From Melioribacter sp. (GTDB lineage Bacteria; Bacteroidota; Ignavibacteria; Ignavibacteriales; Melioribacteraceae): 53,810 nucleotides of DNA. The notes beneath the pieces were generated by a model. It made no database searches. It saw nothing but the letters and a program-made list of their open reading frames with translations, and was not told the origin of the DNA. The DNA lies in the NCBI GenBank assembly GCA_023250955.1, contig JAHEZQ010000030.1, positions 1-53,810 of the forward strand. Direction: 5' to 3'. Positions 6,965 through 16,340 of the stretch are shown piece by piece (the stretch's first letter is position 1; the number at the start of each line of letters is the position of its first letter). The position numbers were made by a program, and so were the translations under genes.

Positions 6965-9610
6965 CTAAAAAGTAAAAGCTAGACCAGCACTATACCATCT
7001 TTCTCTTCCAAAATAACCTTTTGCTGACTCAAAAGAATGTGCCTGTCCGTAAATAGAAGATGTTGGTCCATCGGTTGCTTCAACAATATAATCGTTATTA
7101 TTAAATACGTTGAACACATGGAAATTAAGATTAATCTTCTTTACAAAAAAATCTGTTAAGTAATATGTAAATCCAAGATGGAAATCTGTAATGTTATAAT
7201 CAGGTATTCTCCATGATTGAGATCTGTCAGCTGGATTTGTTCTATCGTCAACAAAATACCTAGAAAAATGTCTTCCATAAAATTTATAAACCGGATTAAT
7301 GTACATATTCAATCCGGCACCAAGATAAAGACTGTAATCTAAAGAAAGAGTAACTTGCTGCTGCGGAAATTCAGAAACAAATAAATTCTCGGAATAAATT
7401 CTTATCATAGTTATTCTTGTCGGGTCATCTTCAGGCCAAATAGCAGCATCAACATCATTTGTATATCTTGCATTGATAACAGAAGCATTCGCTTTTAATG
7501 TAAGCTTACGAATTGGTTTTGCCAAAATCTCCAGCTCAGCTCCGTAATGAAGTTCATTTGCACCAACTACATTTACATATGAAGTTGAGAATGTTTGTAT
7601 TCCTGTAACCGGATCAGTGACAGTATTCGTTACAGCAAAAGGAACCATTGCTCTATCTTTCCAATTTGTATAGAAACCATGAGCATTAATTGCCAAGATT
7701 GGTGAGGCATACTCATACCCAACTTCTAACCCCGTAACTTTTTCATTAACCGCTCCTAACGAAACAACATTTGTATTGCGCGTAAAAATTGTGTTAGGTA
7801 ATGGAGCTGTTGAAAAATATCCTATGTTGGTGAAGACGCTGTGGTTCTCATCTAAATTATAACGCGCACCGGTTTTTGCAGTATAACCAACAAAGTTTTG
7901 CCAATCTGTTGTATTGAAAGAATTATCTGCTTTATATAAAAAATAATCTTTTCTTTGATTGGCTGTTGTTGAAGCAGTCAAATTAATAAATGTAATCAGC
8001 GCACCTGTTTTATATTCAACTTGTCCAAAACCTCCAATTTGTTTTACATAAGTATCGTTGTAATATCCAACTTTATCTCCAACTACTGTCATTCTATTTG
8101 GATTGTTAACGTCCTTGTTGTCGAGATAATAATCTGCACCTAATAAATCTCTTACTTCCTGGTAATGAATTCCCGTATATAACCTTCCGTCTATTCCAGC
8201 TGTTAGAGTAAGCATATCAGAAAGTTTGTGTGTCAATGTCGAGAGTACACCAAACCAATTGTGATTGTTTACCGAGTTCACTCTAATAGATTTAGCGCTG
8301 TGGAGAGTAGAACTGAATCTATTATCAATGGCTGAAGCAGATGTGTTTGTTGTCCAGATAGCATCATAATCTTCGTAACCATCAATATCTCTGTACGGTG
8401 CAAAACTACCTAGTCCTGATGTACCATATCCTCTTCCAAACGAAAAGTAAGCTACAGTGGAGAGAGTAGATTTTTTATCTATCTGCCAATTCCAATTTAA
8501 GTTGAATGCCGGTTTGTGAAATTTGTTAACTCTATCATCGAACATATTTCCATTAAGAATTCCAACATTAGGATTATATAGATGCCCTCTTTTTTCCCAC
8601 GTTTGAGTTTTAGGATTAGTGCTTGTAAAATAAAGCTGAGTACTTCTCTGTCCGTGCTCTTGAGGTGTACCAAGTCCGCTTAACTCAAGTGTATGATTGC
8701 CAAATACTCCGCCGACTGAAAAAAAGTAAGTCCAATCATTTGCATAAGTACCAACTGCATATCCGTCCCAAGTTCTTCTTGAAATAAAAGCCGTAGCAGC
8801 AAAAGTTTCAGAAAGTTTTTTATGAAATGAGATACTGTTTTTTATATTGCTGCCAGATCCATATTCCGATCTCACTTTTACGAATTCTTGCTCGGATCCA
8901 ACTCCTCTTGTAGTCATATTTATCAAACCACCGACAGCACTTACTGAATATGGGGAAGCTCCCAACCCTCGTTGAATCTGAATATTATCTGTAACATCAC
9001 CAAGACCCTGCCAGTTGGACCAATAAAGAGTTTTCGTTTCCATATCATTGACGGGTACGCCATTAACCATAACTGCAATATTTCTTTGATTGAAACCGCG
9101 AATAAATAAATTTGCATCACCGGCACCACCACCTGAAGGAGATGCATATACGCTCGGTGTTTCAGCCAATTCCATTGGAACATCTCTTGAGGCTAATTTA
9201 AATTCAAGTTGCTCTCCTTTTATTTCTGTAAAAGCAACTGGTGTTTCTCTTAAAATTGCTTTCGTTCCTTTGACTACGGTTTCCTGTAGAATAACAGAAC
9301 TTTCTTCTAAAACGAAATCAATTTTTAGATCTTTCGTTAAATTTATATTTTTATTTTGTTTTATATAACCGATATAACTAACCGTCAACTCATAAATTCC
9401 TTCTTTTACATTTTCAATAACAAAATTTCCATCGGCATTTGTAGAAGCCCCGATTGATAAATCACTTATATACACACTAACCCCAATTAATTTTTCTCCG
9501 GTCTTAGCATCAGAAACAGACCCGGAAATTTTGAAATTCTGAGCTGAAATAATATTAGTCACTATTATAGAAAACATAATGATCGCTGTAACTTTCATTG
9601 TCTTATTCAT
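6965..9610 (-). CDS. TonB-dependent outer membrane receptor
   Basis: The 881-residue protein has a signal peptide (about 1-23), a CarboxypepD_reg-like domain (about 26-110, KISGSVSDAKTGEKLIGVSV), a plug domain (about 118-240, with RGFNQRNIAVMVNGVPVNDM) and a beta-barrel ending in aromatic residues (WYSAGLAFTF). Such receptors import siderophores, cobalamin, glycans or peptides using TonB-ExbBD energy. The plug-barrel arrangement is that of CarboxypepD_reg-type receptors of Bacteroidota. No SusD partner is adjacent, so this is not a classical glycan locus. The substrate cannot be read from the sequence. The neighbouring secreted nuclease and lectin-like protein may be unrelated. Confidence 0.92.
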   Translation of the reverse strand: MNKTMKVTAIIMFSIIVTNIISAQNFKISGSVSDAKTGEKLIGVSVYISDLSIGASTNADGNFVIENVKEGIYELTVSYIGYIKQNKNINLTKDLKIDFVLEESSVILQETVVKGTKAILRETPVAFTEIKGEQLEFKLASRDVPMELAETPSVYASPSGGGAGDANLFIRGFNQRNIAVMVNGVPVNDMETKTLYWSNWQGLGDVTDNIQIQRGLGASPYSVSAVGGLINMTTRGVGSEQEFVKVRSEYGSGSNIKNSISFHKKLSETFAATAFISRRTWDGYAVGTYANDWTYFFSVGGVFGNHTLELSGLGTPQEHGQRSTQLYFTSTNPKTQTWEKRGHLYNPNVGILNGNMFDDRVNKFHKPAFNLNWNWQIDKKSTLSTVAYFSFGRGYGTSGLGSFAPYRDIDGYEDYDAIWTTNTSASAIDNRFSSTLHSAKSIRVNSVNNHNWFGVLSTLTHKLSDMLTLTAGIDGRLYTGIHYQEVRDLLGADYYLDNKDVNNPNRMTVVGDKVGYYNDTYVKQIGGFGQVEYKTGALITFINLTASTTANQRKDYFLYKADNSFNTTDWQNFVGYTAKTGARYNLDENHSVFTNIGYFSTAPLPNTIFTRNTNVVSLGAVNEKVTGLEVGYEYASPILAINAHGFYTNWKDRAMVPFAVTNTVTDPVTGIQTFSTSYVNVVGANELHYGAELEILAKPIRKLTLKANASVINARYTNDVDAAIWPEDDPTRITMIRIYSENLFVSEFPQQQVTLSLDYSLYLGAGLNMYINPVYKFYGRHFSRYFVDDRTNPADRSQSWRIPDYNITDFHLGFTYYLTDFFVKKINLNFHVFNVFNNNDYIVEATDGPTSSIYGQAHSFESAKGYFGRERWYSAGLAFTF

Positions 9611-9821
9611 ACTTCGTTCCTTGTTCGCTTTTAGAGTAATAAGATAAAATATTCCAATAGTCTACTAATTCAAAATAATAAAGTTCTCTTAAATATGTGT
9701 GCTATTTTTTTACTCAATTGATTTGTATAACATTCATCAAGTGCAAATTCATTTTGATAAAATGTTCGGGTTTTTTTTGCTAGAAAATAATTTTCAACAT
9801 GGGATAAAATGCAGTAATTAA

Positions 9822-10760
9822 TCACTTCAGTTTATTTTTAAAATATTTTATCGTTTCTTTCAATCCTTCCATCAAATCAAATTCCGGATAAAAGCTAAGC
9901 TGTGCTTCTGTTTCTTTAATTGAAGCAAGACTATGTTTAATATCGCCGGGTCTTTCTTTTTCATATACAATTTTACTTCGGCTTTGCAGTTCATTAATTA
10001 CAATTTTTGCAATTTCATTTATCGTAATTGCTTTCCCTGATGCAACGTTGAAAACGCCGTTAACTTTTTCATTTGTTGCAGCAAGAATATTTGCCGATAC
10101 AACATCTTTCACAAAAATAAAATCTCGTGTTTGTTCTCCGTCTCCGTAAATAACAATTTGTTCGTTCTTTAGTGCTTTCTCAATAAAAATAGGGATGGCA
10201 GCTGCATATAGACTTTTAGGATCTTGTCGTGGTCCAAAAACATTAAAATATCTCAATGAGGTTGCACTAACACCTTCATTGTCATTATAGAGTTTTAATA
10301 ATGATTCGCCTTCAAGTTTTGTTTCACCATACGGAGATTTCGGATCAGGTTTTAGATTAACAGTTTTTGGTGAAATAGGATTTTCTCCATATATAGCTGC
10401 AGAACTGCTAAATACAATTTTCTTAACTCCAAATTCTTTGGATGCATCTAATACATTAATCAATCCGTTGACATTTATGTTGTAACATTCATCCGGTTTT
10501 TCAATTGATTCCGGAACAGAAACAAATCCTGCAAGATGATGAACGTAATCAGTTTCTTTAAATACTTGAAAAACAAGATCACGATCGGTTATACTTCCTT
10601 TGTGAAAAATTGCCTTGGGAAATATTTCGACATTTGATAAATATCCGCTCCGAAGATTATCTATTATATGGACTTCAGCATTTTCACTAATCCAGTATTC
10701 TACAATATGGCTTCCAATAAAACCTGCACCACCAGTAACAACAATTTTTAATTTATTCAT
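9822..10760 (-). CDS. NAD-dependent NDP-sugar 4-epimerase (GalE/WbpP type)
   Basis: The 312-residue short-chain dehydrogenase/epimerase has the Rossmann glycine motif GGAGFIGS near residue 11. It also has the active-site serine cluster SSSAAIYG and the Y-x3-K pair in PYGETK. Family members interconvert UDP-glucose/galactose or UDP-GlcNAc/GalNAc, or related sugars; SSSAAIYG resembles WbpP/Gne-like enzymes. It is the last gene of a three-gene unit, six bases after the nucleotidyltransferase. It would act on the nucleotide sugar made by the upstream pair. Exact substrate is not assignable. Confidence 0.85.
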   Translation of the reverse strand: MNKLKIVVTGGAGFIGSHIVEYWISENAEVHIIDNLRSGYLSNVEIFPKAIFHKGSITDRDLVFQVFKETDYVHHLAGFVSVPESIEKPDECYNINVNGLINVLDASKEFGVKKIVFSSSAAIYGENPISPKTVNLKPDPKSPYGETKLEGESLLKLYNDNEGVSATSLRYFNVFGPRQDPKSLYAAAIPIFIEKALKNEQIVIYGDGEQTRDFIFVKDVVSANILAATNEKVNGVFNVASGKAITINEIAKIVINELQSRSKIVYEKERPGDIKHSLASIKETEAQLSFYPEFDLMEGLKETIKYFKNKLK

Positions 10761-10766
10761 ATTCTT

Positions 10767-11636
10767 TCATGATAATTTGGGAAAGTTTTTTTCTAAATAC
10801 ATTTTTACTTTTGAAATATCTTCTTTACTTGTAAGATCCGGCACTTCTTCGCTTACAGGATATGCATAAAGTGATTTCGGAAATTTTACTATCATCATTT
10901 TGATTGCACTTGGTAATTCTTTTTCTTTCCTAATTGGATGAAGTGGAATAATTTCTAGAAACGGAAAGATCATATCATAATTCAATTTGAAAATATTCAT
11001 GCTGACACCAATCGAACCGCTTTTATCTTTCGATGATTCAATTTCATCTACCGTTGGTTTCTCAATTATATCAGCAAGAAATCCTTCATCATCTTTTTTT
11101 GTAACTGAGAATTTCTCAATTCTTTCCTGTTCAAAATTCAAACCGTCACGGTTATAATCAATCATCGCATTTTGATATTTTGATTCGTGCATTAGTTTAA
11201 ATACAAATTGAGAATAAAGGTTATCACTGTTGCAAACAGTGAATGAAAAACCGCTCCAACCGGAATTTAATTTAAGCGCATGGAATAAAGCATCGGCAGT
11301 TCCAAGCGGCTTTTCTCTTCCATCAGAAATCGGCTGCACAACATAACTGATAGAAAGTTCTGGGAATAATTTCCTGCTATTTCTCGATTCATAATATTTT
11401 TTTATTGAATTGTCTTTCTCATTGATCACTATAACTACTTCTCTATAACCGGATTCATAGGCATTGAATAATAAATAATCTAAAAATGGTCTTTCGTTCT
11501 CACCAAGACGAATCATCGTTTTTGATTTTAGTTCAGCATCTTTTATCAATTGCTGATCCATGTCATTATCAGACGATTGTGATTTCTTCATACGCGAAGA
11601 AATTCCGCCCGCAAGTATTATCAACTTTCCATTCAT
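10767..11636 (-). CDS. Sugar-1-phosphate nucleotidyltransferase
   Basis: The 289 residues match the NTP_transferase fold. The N-terminal LAGGISSRMKK is the nucleotide-binding loop, GTADALFHAL is the conserved base/sugar-contacting segment, and NSDNLYS supplies the expected metal-binding acidic residue. The segment at residues 20-45, between the loop and the conserved region, is longer and more charged than in GalU or RmlA. Its start overlaps the kinase stop by four bases (ATGA), implying translational coupling. The inferred reaction is NTP plus sugar-1-phosphate giving NDP-sugar, using the product of the kinase. Confidence 0.82.
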   Translation of the reverse strand: MNGKLIILAGGISSRMKKSQSSDNDMDQQLIKDAELKSKTMIRLGENERPFLDYLLFNAYESGYREVVIVINEKDNSIKKYYESRNSRKLFPELSISYVVQPISDGREKPLGTADALFHALKLNSGWSGFSFTVCNSDNLYSQFVFKLMHESKYQNAMIDYNRDGLNFEQERIEKFSVTKKDDEGFLADIIEKPTVDEIESSKDKSGSIGVSMNIFKLNYDMIFPFLEIIPLHPIRKEKELPSAIKMMIVKFPKSLYAYPVSEEVPDLTSKEDISKVKMYLEKNFPKLS

Positions 11637-12730
11637 TTCACAACTTCACTTTTTTCTTCACGTGTCCCTTCATCGGGATAGACAATGAACGAATCATTCG
11701 AAATCATTTTAACAGCTTCTAAAACTTTTTCAGGATTCTCCGGTGCATAAGCAAACATACACCCTCCTCCGCCTGAACCGTTTATTTTAGCTCCATAAGC
11801 TCCGGCATTTAAAGCGGCTTCAATCATTCTATCTATTTTAGGAGTGGATATTTTAAGTATATCTCTTAATATATTTTGATGCTGATTTAACAATTCGCCA
11901 ATTTGGTGATCATTCAACGGTTCATTATTAAATATTTTTTTTGCTTTAAATGTAATATCTCGGTTCGTCAAAGTTCCACCAAGCAATTCAAGTTGTTCGT
12001 TTGATAAATGTTTTTTGTAATCTTCAATTTCATCAAGTTTTATTTTATGAATTGAAAAATCGGAATATTCTTTTCTCAATTCATTTATAATATTTAATAC
12101 ACCATGTTTAACACGAGCTAAAATTGCTTTAGTATCTTTTGGCTCTAAAGAATTTCCTAAAACAAAAGCTCCAAGTCGTGAATTAATTTTCTCTAATTTT
12201 ATTTCTGGAGCTGATTCCAGCCAAATAATATTCCCAACCGAAGTGGAGTAGTGATCCATCATTCCGCCAGGTTCAGAAAATTCTAATACCTCGGCACAAT
12301 GAGCGTACTCGGCAATTTTTTCTGTGGGAAGAATTACAGATTGGTCGCTCATTCTTGAAATAAAATTAATCCATGTAACTACCAAAGCAGATGAGCTTGA
12401 TGTTCCGGAATTAATTGGAATATCGCCGTGAACTACACAATCAAATCCGTTTGAAAAAGTATATCCATTTTTCAATAACACATTCAAAGAACTTCTGTAA
12501 TAATCTCTTTCTTTAGTATACGGAAGCAATCCATTTAAGGTAATTGTCTCGGTGTCATGTATATCCGGCAGATTAATTCTAATTACTTTATCGTTTCGTT
12601 TAGTCCCTTCAATAAAGATTCTTCTAGAAATAGCAGTGGCAATAATAGGTAAACCCAAATAATCTTGATGTTCTCCAAATAAACAAATTCTTCCCGGTGT
12701 GGAAATTTTCAGCAATTTTTTTTTATCCAA
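11633..12730 (-). CDS. GHMP-family sugar kinase (galactokinase-like)
   Basis: The 365 residues carry the three GHMP motifs. Motif 1 (TPGRICLFGEHQDYLGLP) closely follows the galactokinase signature. Motif 2 is the ATP loop (PINSGTSSSSALVV), and motif 3 is the Gly-rich loop KINGSGGGGCMF. GGMMDHYS matches the galactokinase region carrying the catalytic Asp. The protein probably phosphorylates C1 of a free monosaccharide, though other GHMP substrates such as arabinose or a uronic acid cannot be excluded. First gene of a kinase-nucleotidyltransferase-epimerase operon, which together describes a free-sugar to NDP-sugar salvage route. Confidence 0.85.
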   Translation of the reverse strand: MDKKKLLKISTPGRICLFGEHQDYLGLPIIATAISRRIFIEGTKRNDKVIRINLPDIHDTETITLNGLLPYTKERDYYRSSLNVLLKNGYTFSNGFDCVVHGDIPINSGTSSSSALVVTWINFISRMSDQSVILPTEKIAEYAHCAEVLEFSEPGGMMDHYSTSVGNIIWLESAPEIKLEKINSRLGAFVLGNSLEPKDTKAILARVKHGVLNIINELRKEYSDFSIHKIKLDEIEDYKKHLSNEQLELLGGTLTNRDITFKAKKIFNNEPLNDHQIGELLNQHQNILRDILKISTPKIDRMIEAALNAGAYGAKINGSGGGGCMFAYAPENPEKVLEAVKMISNDSFIVYPDEGTREEKSEVVK

Positions 12731-13137
12731 AAGATCTCCAAGCGTTCATAACTCAAATGACAATACTTAAATAAAAAAATCACGTGCTTCCAAACTGAAT
12801 GCAAAATAAAAATTTAATCTTCAAATATTTTCTTTTTGAAAAATAAGTCTTTTCGATTAAATATTAATGTTCTTTTATGATCTTATAACTAATTTTAGTT
12901 TAAAGATTATCTAACGATGTGAATTAGGAAGTAAATTAATAGTTGATGTTGGACACAATTAGTATGAATACATCTTGACTATTGACTGCCCCGCGTATAA
13001 TTTGAGTTAGAAATATATTCACTTGTATTTAGTTATTGTTTATTTGAACAGCACGGTCTATTTCAGTTAATCATGTTTTATTTTATATAGATTTTATTTT
13101 GTTTTTCAACATATACTTAAACTGAAGAGGAGGCGTT
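12731..13137. other. 407-bp divergent intergenic region
   Basis: This AT-rich gap separates the sugar-kinase operon (minus) from the large T9SS gene (plus). I see no credible coding frame, RNA gene or repeat. It presumably holds two divergent promoters. The best candidate faces right at 12975-13001. The T9SS gene would then have a leader of about 130 nt ending in a strong GAGGAGG Shine-Dalgarno sequence. Confidence 0.5.
12975..13001 (+). promoter_or_regulatory. Candidate promoter for the 1054-aa T9SS protein
   Basis: TTGACT (12975-12980), a 15-base spacer and TATAAT (12996-13001) match sigma-70 boxes, though the spacer is short. The -10 continues into TTTG, echoing the Bacteroidota consensus. 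Predicted start is about 130 bases before the ATG. Confidence 0.35.
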
Positions 13138-16100
13138 ATGTATCAAAAGTACAGTAACTCTAAAATGTACATTGTAATTTTCTTTTTAATTATTACCGCT
13201 CTCAATTTTCAAGCACAAACTCTGCGTCAAGCATATCCTGAAGAAGTAAAACGACCTGAAATATACAACTCTGTTATCGGTTCAAATCAATTTATGTCGC
13301 CAAAAGAAACAAACGGAACTTTTGCCACCACAGTTTATACATTCGGTGATATTACAATCTTCTCATATTTCGACAATACGCAGATATCTGTTTATGATGC
13401 ATCCAATGTTTTGAAATATACTCAAACACTAACTGTTGACAGTTACAAAAATTGGACTTCAATTGGTGCCGGGGTTTACCGAATAGTCGGTAATAAGACA
13501 TATACTGTACTCGTAGGTGATGCAATTTCAACTGGTGTTGATGGTTACTTTGCAATTGATGAAGCTGGTAGAGCTGTCTCTACAAAACTCAACACATGGA
13601 TGACAAAAAATATTTGGGGTGCTGAAGATTTCATAGTATTTGCTTACCAAGATGGGACAGGATTTACAGTTAAAAATCTTTCAACTGGGGCAGTATTAGC
13701 AGCTGGAACATTGAATACTGGCCAATATTATTCTTTTAAAAATTCTGGAACAGTTCCCTACAATATGCCAATACAAGTCATCGGAACAAAACCAATTTCA
13801 GCACTATCTTATGCTGATCAGGATTATTACATACCAGCTACCAACGGAACATTTGCAGGTACTCTATTCTATGGATATTCCGGATATATCGGATCATGGG
13901 AAAATACTATTACTGTTACTTCATATGCTGATAATAACACTGTAACTGTTAAGAACCTTGCAACTGGTGCAACCATTAGTTCATTCACTCTTCAAAGAGG
14001 TCAAGTGCACAGAGATGAAGTATCAGCTCCCACATTTTGGTCAGTCACTTCATCTGGTAAGGTTACTGTTGCCAATATTCCATTTGCTGCAAGATTCTCA
14101 TCCAACTATTCATATATGACTCGTGCAATTGATGAATCCGGAAGAGGTTTTGGTACTTTGTTTTTTGTACCGACCATTCAAGGTGATTTCAAAGTATTTT
14201 CTTTCGAAAATGGAAATAGTGTAACTATTACAGAACTTGGTTTATTTGATTCATTCCCCTACACAGGTTCCACAGTTAAATATCAAGGCACACTTGATGA
14301 AGGAAAATTTTACAGTTTCAATTCAACTTATGGCCACTACGTTTATAAAGTTGAATCCACAAAAAACTGTTCGGTAGTACAGGATTACGCTGGGTATGGT
14401 GCCGACTTTATGCCTCTCGCTTACGCAGTTGATTATCCAGACCTTGGAGTTTCTTTGGCTGATATACAATACAGTAAAAACGATGCGGACATCAATGCAG
14501 GTGATAATGTTACCGTTACTGTTACTGTTCATAATTTCGGAAGTGTGGCAGCATCGAATGTTGTATGTTATGCTTATGATGGCGATCCTGATGCCGGTGG
14601 TAATGCACCTATTATTGGTACCGGTACAATTTCAAATATTGCAGTTAACGGAACTGGTACTTTTAATTTCGTTTATAAAGTTCCTGCAAGTCCGGAATAT
14701 CATCAACTTGTCGCCAAAGTTGATCCAGCCAATCAAATTACAGAATCGAATGAGTCAAATAACAAAGCTCAAAGAAGCATCAGACCAAGTATTGATCTTC
14801 AACCGCCTTTAGCAATATCAATTACTGCTCCATCAAGTTTACTTCTGAACAGCGGTATTCTTACACCAAATCCATTTACTGTTCACTTAGATATCTTTAA
14901 CACCGGCACTGTTGCAGCAACAAATGTTACTGTAACTTTAGAATTGTTTAACGGATTAACATTAGCAAGCAGTACTTTAGTTAGAAATGTTGGAACAATC
15001 AATGCAAGTACAACAGCAACTGTTGATTTTTCGATCAATGCTTTTGCTGCAACATCAGGATTTAATTTATATAGAATTACTATAACTGCAACTGGTTTAA
15101 CTCCTAAAATTATCAACAGAGCAGTGAACGTTCCCGATGCAGTACCACCATCTGCACCAACAAATTTTGCGGGACAAGTTGCCGGATCAGGTTCAGCTTC
15201 ATTCACCTGGACTGCAAATAGTGCAACAGATTTAGCGGGTTACTATTTGTATTACAGTACCGATGGCATTAACTATAATGCAACCGGTGCAAATCAAGGT
15301 AATTCCCCTGTACTGATTATAAATGCTACGGCTATTACATTAACCGGATTACCGGCCGGAAATTATTGGTTTATGCTCAAAGCTTTTGACTCATCCAATA
15401 ATCTTAGCATTGCTTCAAGTCAGATTGTTCAATTAACAATTAGTGGTTCAACAACTACTCAGGTTTTATTTTATGGAAATGGTAACGGTACAACATATAG
15501 CTTAACGTCCCCAAATTCAGGTTATGTGTTTGGTGCAAATTCATTTTTAGACGTTGGCAAATATCAAAGATTCGATTTCACCGGCAGTGCTACACTTACT
15601 GAAGCAAGAATTTATTTTTCTGTTAAAAAAACTGTTGGTACTGCTGATAACTTCACTTTAGTAGTTAGAAGCGTAGATTCAAATGGTGCACCGAAAGATC
15701 TTTTATATTCAAAAACATATTCAGTTTCTGTTATTGATACTTCCAACAAAGGTACAGTATATAATGCATTTGTTCTCGATACCCCACTTTCTGTTGCTAC
15801 ACCATTTTTTATTGGTGTTGAGTGGACCGGTACTATGGATGATTCTTTTTCAATAATGGCAGATCCAAACGGTCAAGGTAATAATCAAAAAAGAGCTTGG
15901 GAAAAGTGGAGTGATGGTACATACCATGATATGTATTCACAGTATAGTATCCAATCTGTAAACTTAGATGCCGATGCTTGGATTGCCGCCGTGTTAAGTG
16001 TTGCAACCGGTGTTGAAGACAATGTAAATGAGGTCCCTTCTAATTATGTTCTCTATCAAAATTATCCAAATCCGTTCAATCCATCTACCAAGATTCGTTA

Positions 16101-16302
16101 TTCACTACCACAGACAGCACATGTGAAATTAACATTGTATAACGTTCTTGGTGTTCAAATATTAACCTTAGTTGATTCTGAACAATCAGTTGGTAATCAT
16201 GAGGTTGAATTAAACGGTAATAATTTAGCAAGCGGTGTTTACTTTATTAAGATGAATGCAGGTAATTACTCCGTTACGAAAAAGATAATGCTGATGAAAT
16301 AA
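13138..16302 (+). CDS. Large T9SS-secreted surface protein with CARDB and FN3 domains
   Basis: The 1054 residues start with a signal peptide (cleavage near residue 28, NFQAQ). The first 400 residues contain repeated beta-rich units with similar phrases (NNTVTVKNLATGA, GTGFTVKNLSTGA) and may be IgGFc-binding-like. A CARDB domain spans about 434-545 (DLGVSLADIQ...ADINAGDNVTVTVTVHN), a second CARDB-like domain 558-665, and FN3 670-765. A beta-sandwich of unknown type runs to about 965. The last 78 residues are a T9SS sorting domain (YQNYPNPFNPSTKIRYSLP, ending KKIMLMK). The domains point to adhesion or surface display rather than catalysis. A GAGGAGG Shine-Dalgarno supports the start. Single-gene unit closed by a strong terminator. 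Confidence 0.88.
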   Translation: MYQKYSNSKMYIVIFFLIITALNFQAQTLRQAYPEEVKRPEIYNSVIGSNQFMSPKETNGTFATTVYTFGDITIFSYFDNTQISVYDASNVLKYTQTLTVDSYKNWTSIGAGVYRIVGNKTYTVLVGDAISTGVDGYFAIDEAGRAVSTKLNTWMTKNIWGAEDFIVFAYQDGTGFTVKNLSTGAVLAAGTLNTGQYYSFKNSGTVPYNMPIQVIGTKPISALSYADQDYYIPATNGTFAGTLFYGYSGYIGSWENTITVTSYADNNTVTVKNLATGATISSFTLQRGQVHRDEVSAPTFWSVTSSGKVTVANIPFAARFSSNYSYMTRAIDESGRGFGTLFFVPTIQGDFKVFSFENGNSVTITELGLFDSFPYTGSTVKYQGTLDEGKFYSFNSTYGHYVYKVESTKNCSVVQDYAGYGADFMPLAYAVDYPDLGVSLADIQYSKNDADINAGDNVTVTVTVHNFGSVAASNVVCYAYDGDPDAGGNAPIIGTGTISNIAVNGTGTFNFVYKVPASPEYHQLVAKVDPANQITESNESNNKAQRSIRPSIDLQPPLAISITAPSSLLLNSGILTPNPFTVHLDIFNTGTVAATNVTVTLELFNGLTLASSTLVRNVGTINASTTATVDFSINAFAATSGFNLYRITITATGLTPKIINRAVNVPDAVPPSAPTNFAGQVAGSGSASFTWTANSATDLAGYYLYYSTDGINYNATGANQGNSPVLIINATAITLTGLPAGNYWFMLKAFDSSNNLSIASSQIVQLTISGSTTTQVLFYGNGNGTTYSLTSPNSGYVFGANSFLDVGKYQRFDFTGSATLTEARIYFSVKKTVGTADNFTLVVRSVDSNGAPKDLLYSKTYSVSVIDTSNKGTVYNAFVLDTPLSVATPFFIGVEWTGTMDDSFSIMADPNGQGNNQKRAWEKWSDGTYHDMYSQYSIQSVNLDADAWIAAVLSVATGVEDNVNEVPSNYVLYQNYPNPFNPSTKIRYSLPQTAHVKLTLYNVLGVQILTLVDSEQSVGNHEVELNGNNLASGVYFIKMNAGNYSVTKKIMLMK

Positions 16303-16308
16303 GCTATT

Positions 16309-16340
16309 AAAAAGCCCCGCACACGCGGGGCTTTTTTTTT
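16309..16340. terminator. Strong bidirectional terminator
   Basis: AAAAGCCCCGC-ACAC-GCGGGGCTTTT is a GC-rich stem with long A and T tracts on either side. It lies between the convergent T9SS gene and the DegT aminotransferase gene and serves both. Confidence 0.93.

Noticed and set aside
9090-9368. 92-aa plus-strand frame opposite the TonB receptor plug
   Set aside because: Antisense to a strongly conserved region and without a ribosome binding site or recognisable motif.
14396-14812. 138-aa plus-strand frame inside the large T9SS gene
   Set aside because: It lies in another frame of a clearly coding, domain-containing gene and has no family-like sequence; it is a composition shadow.
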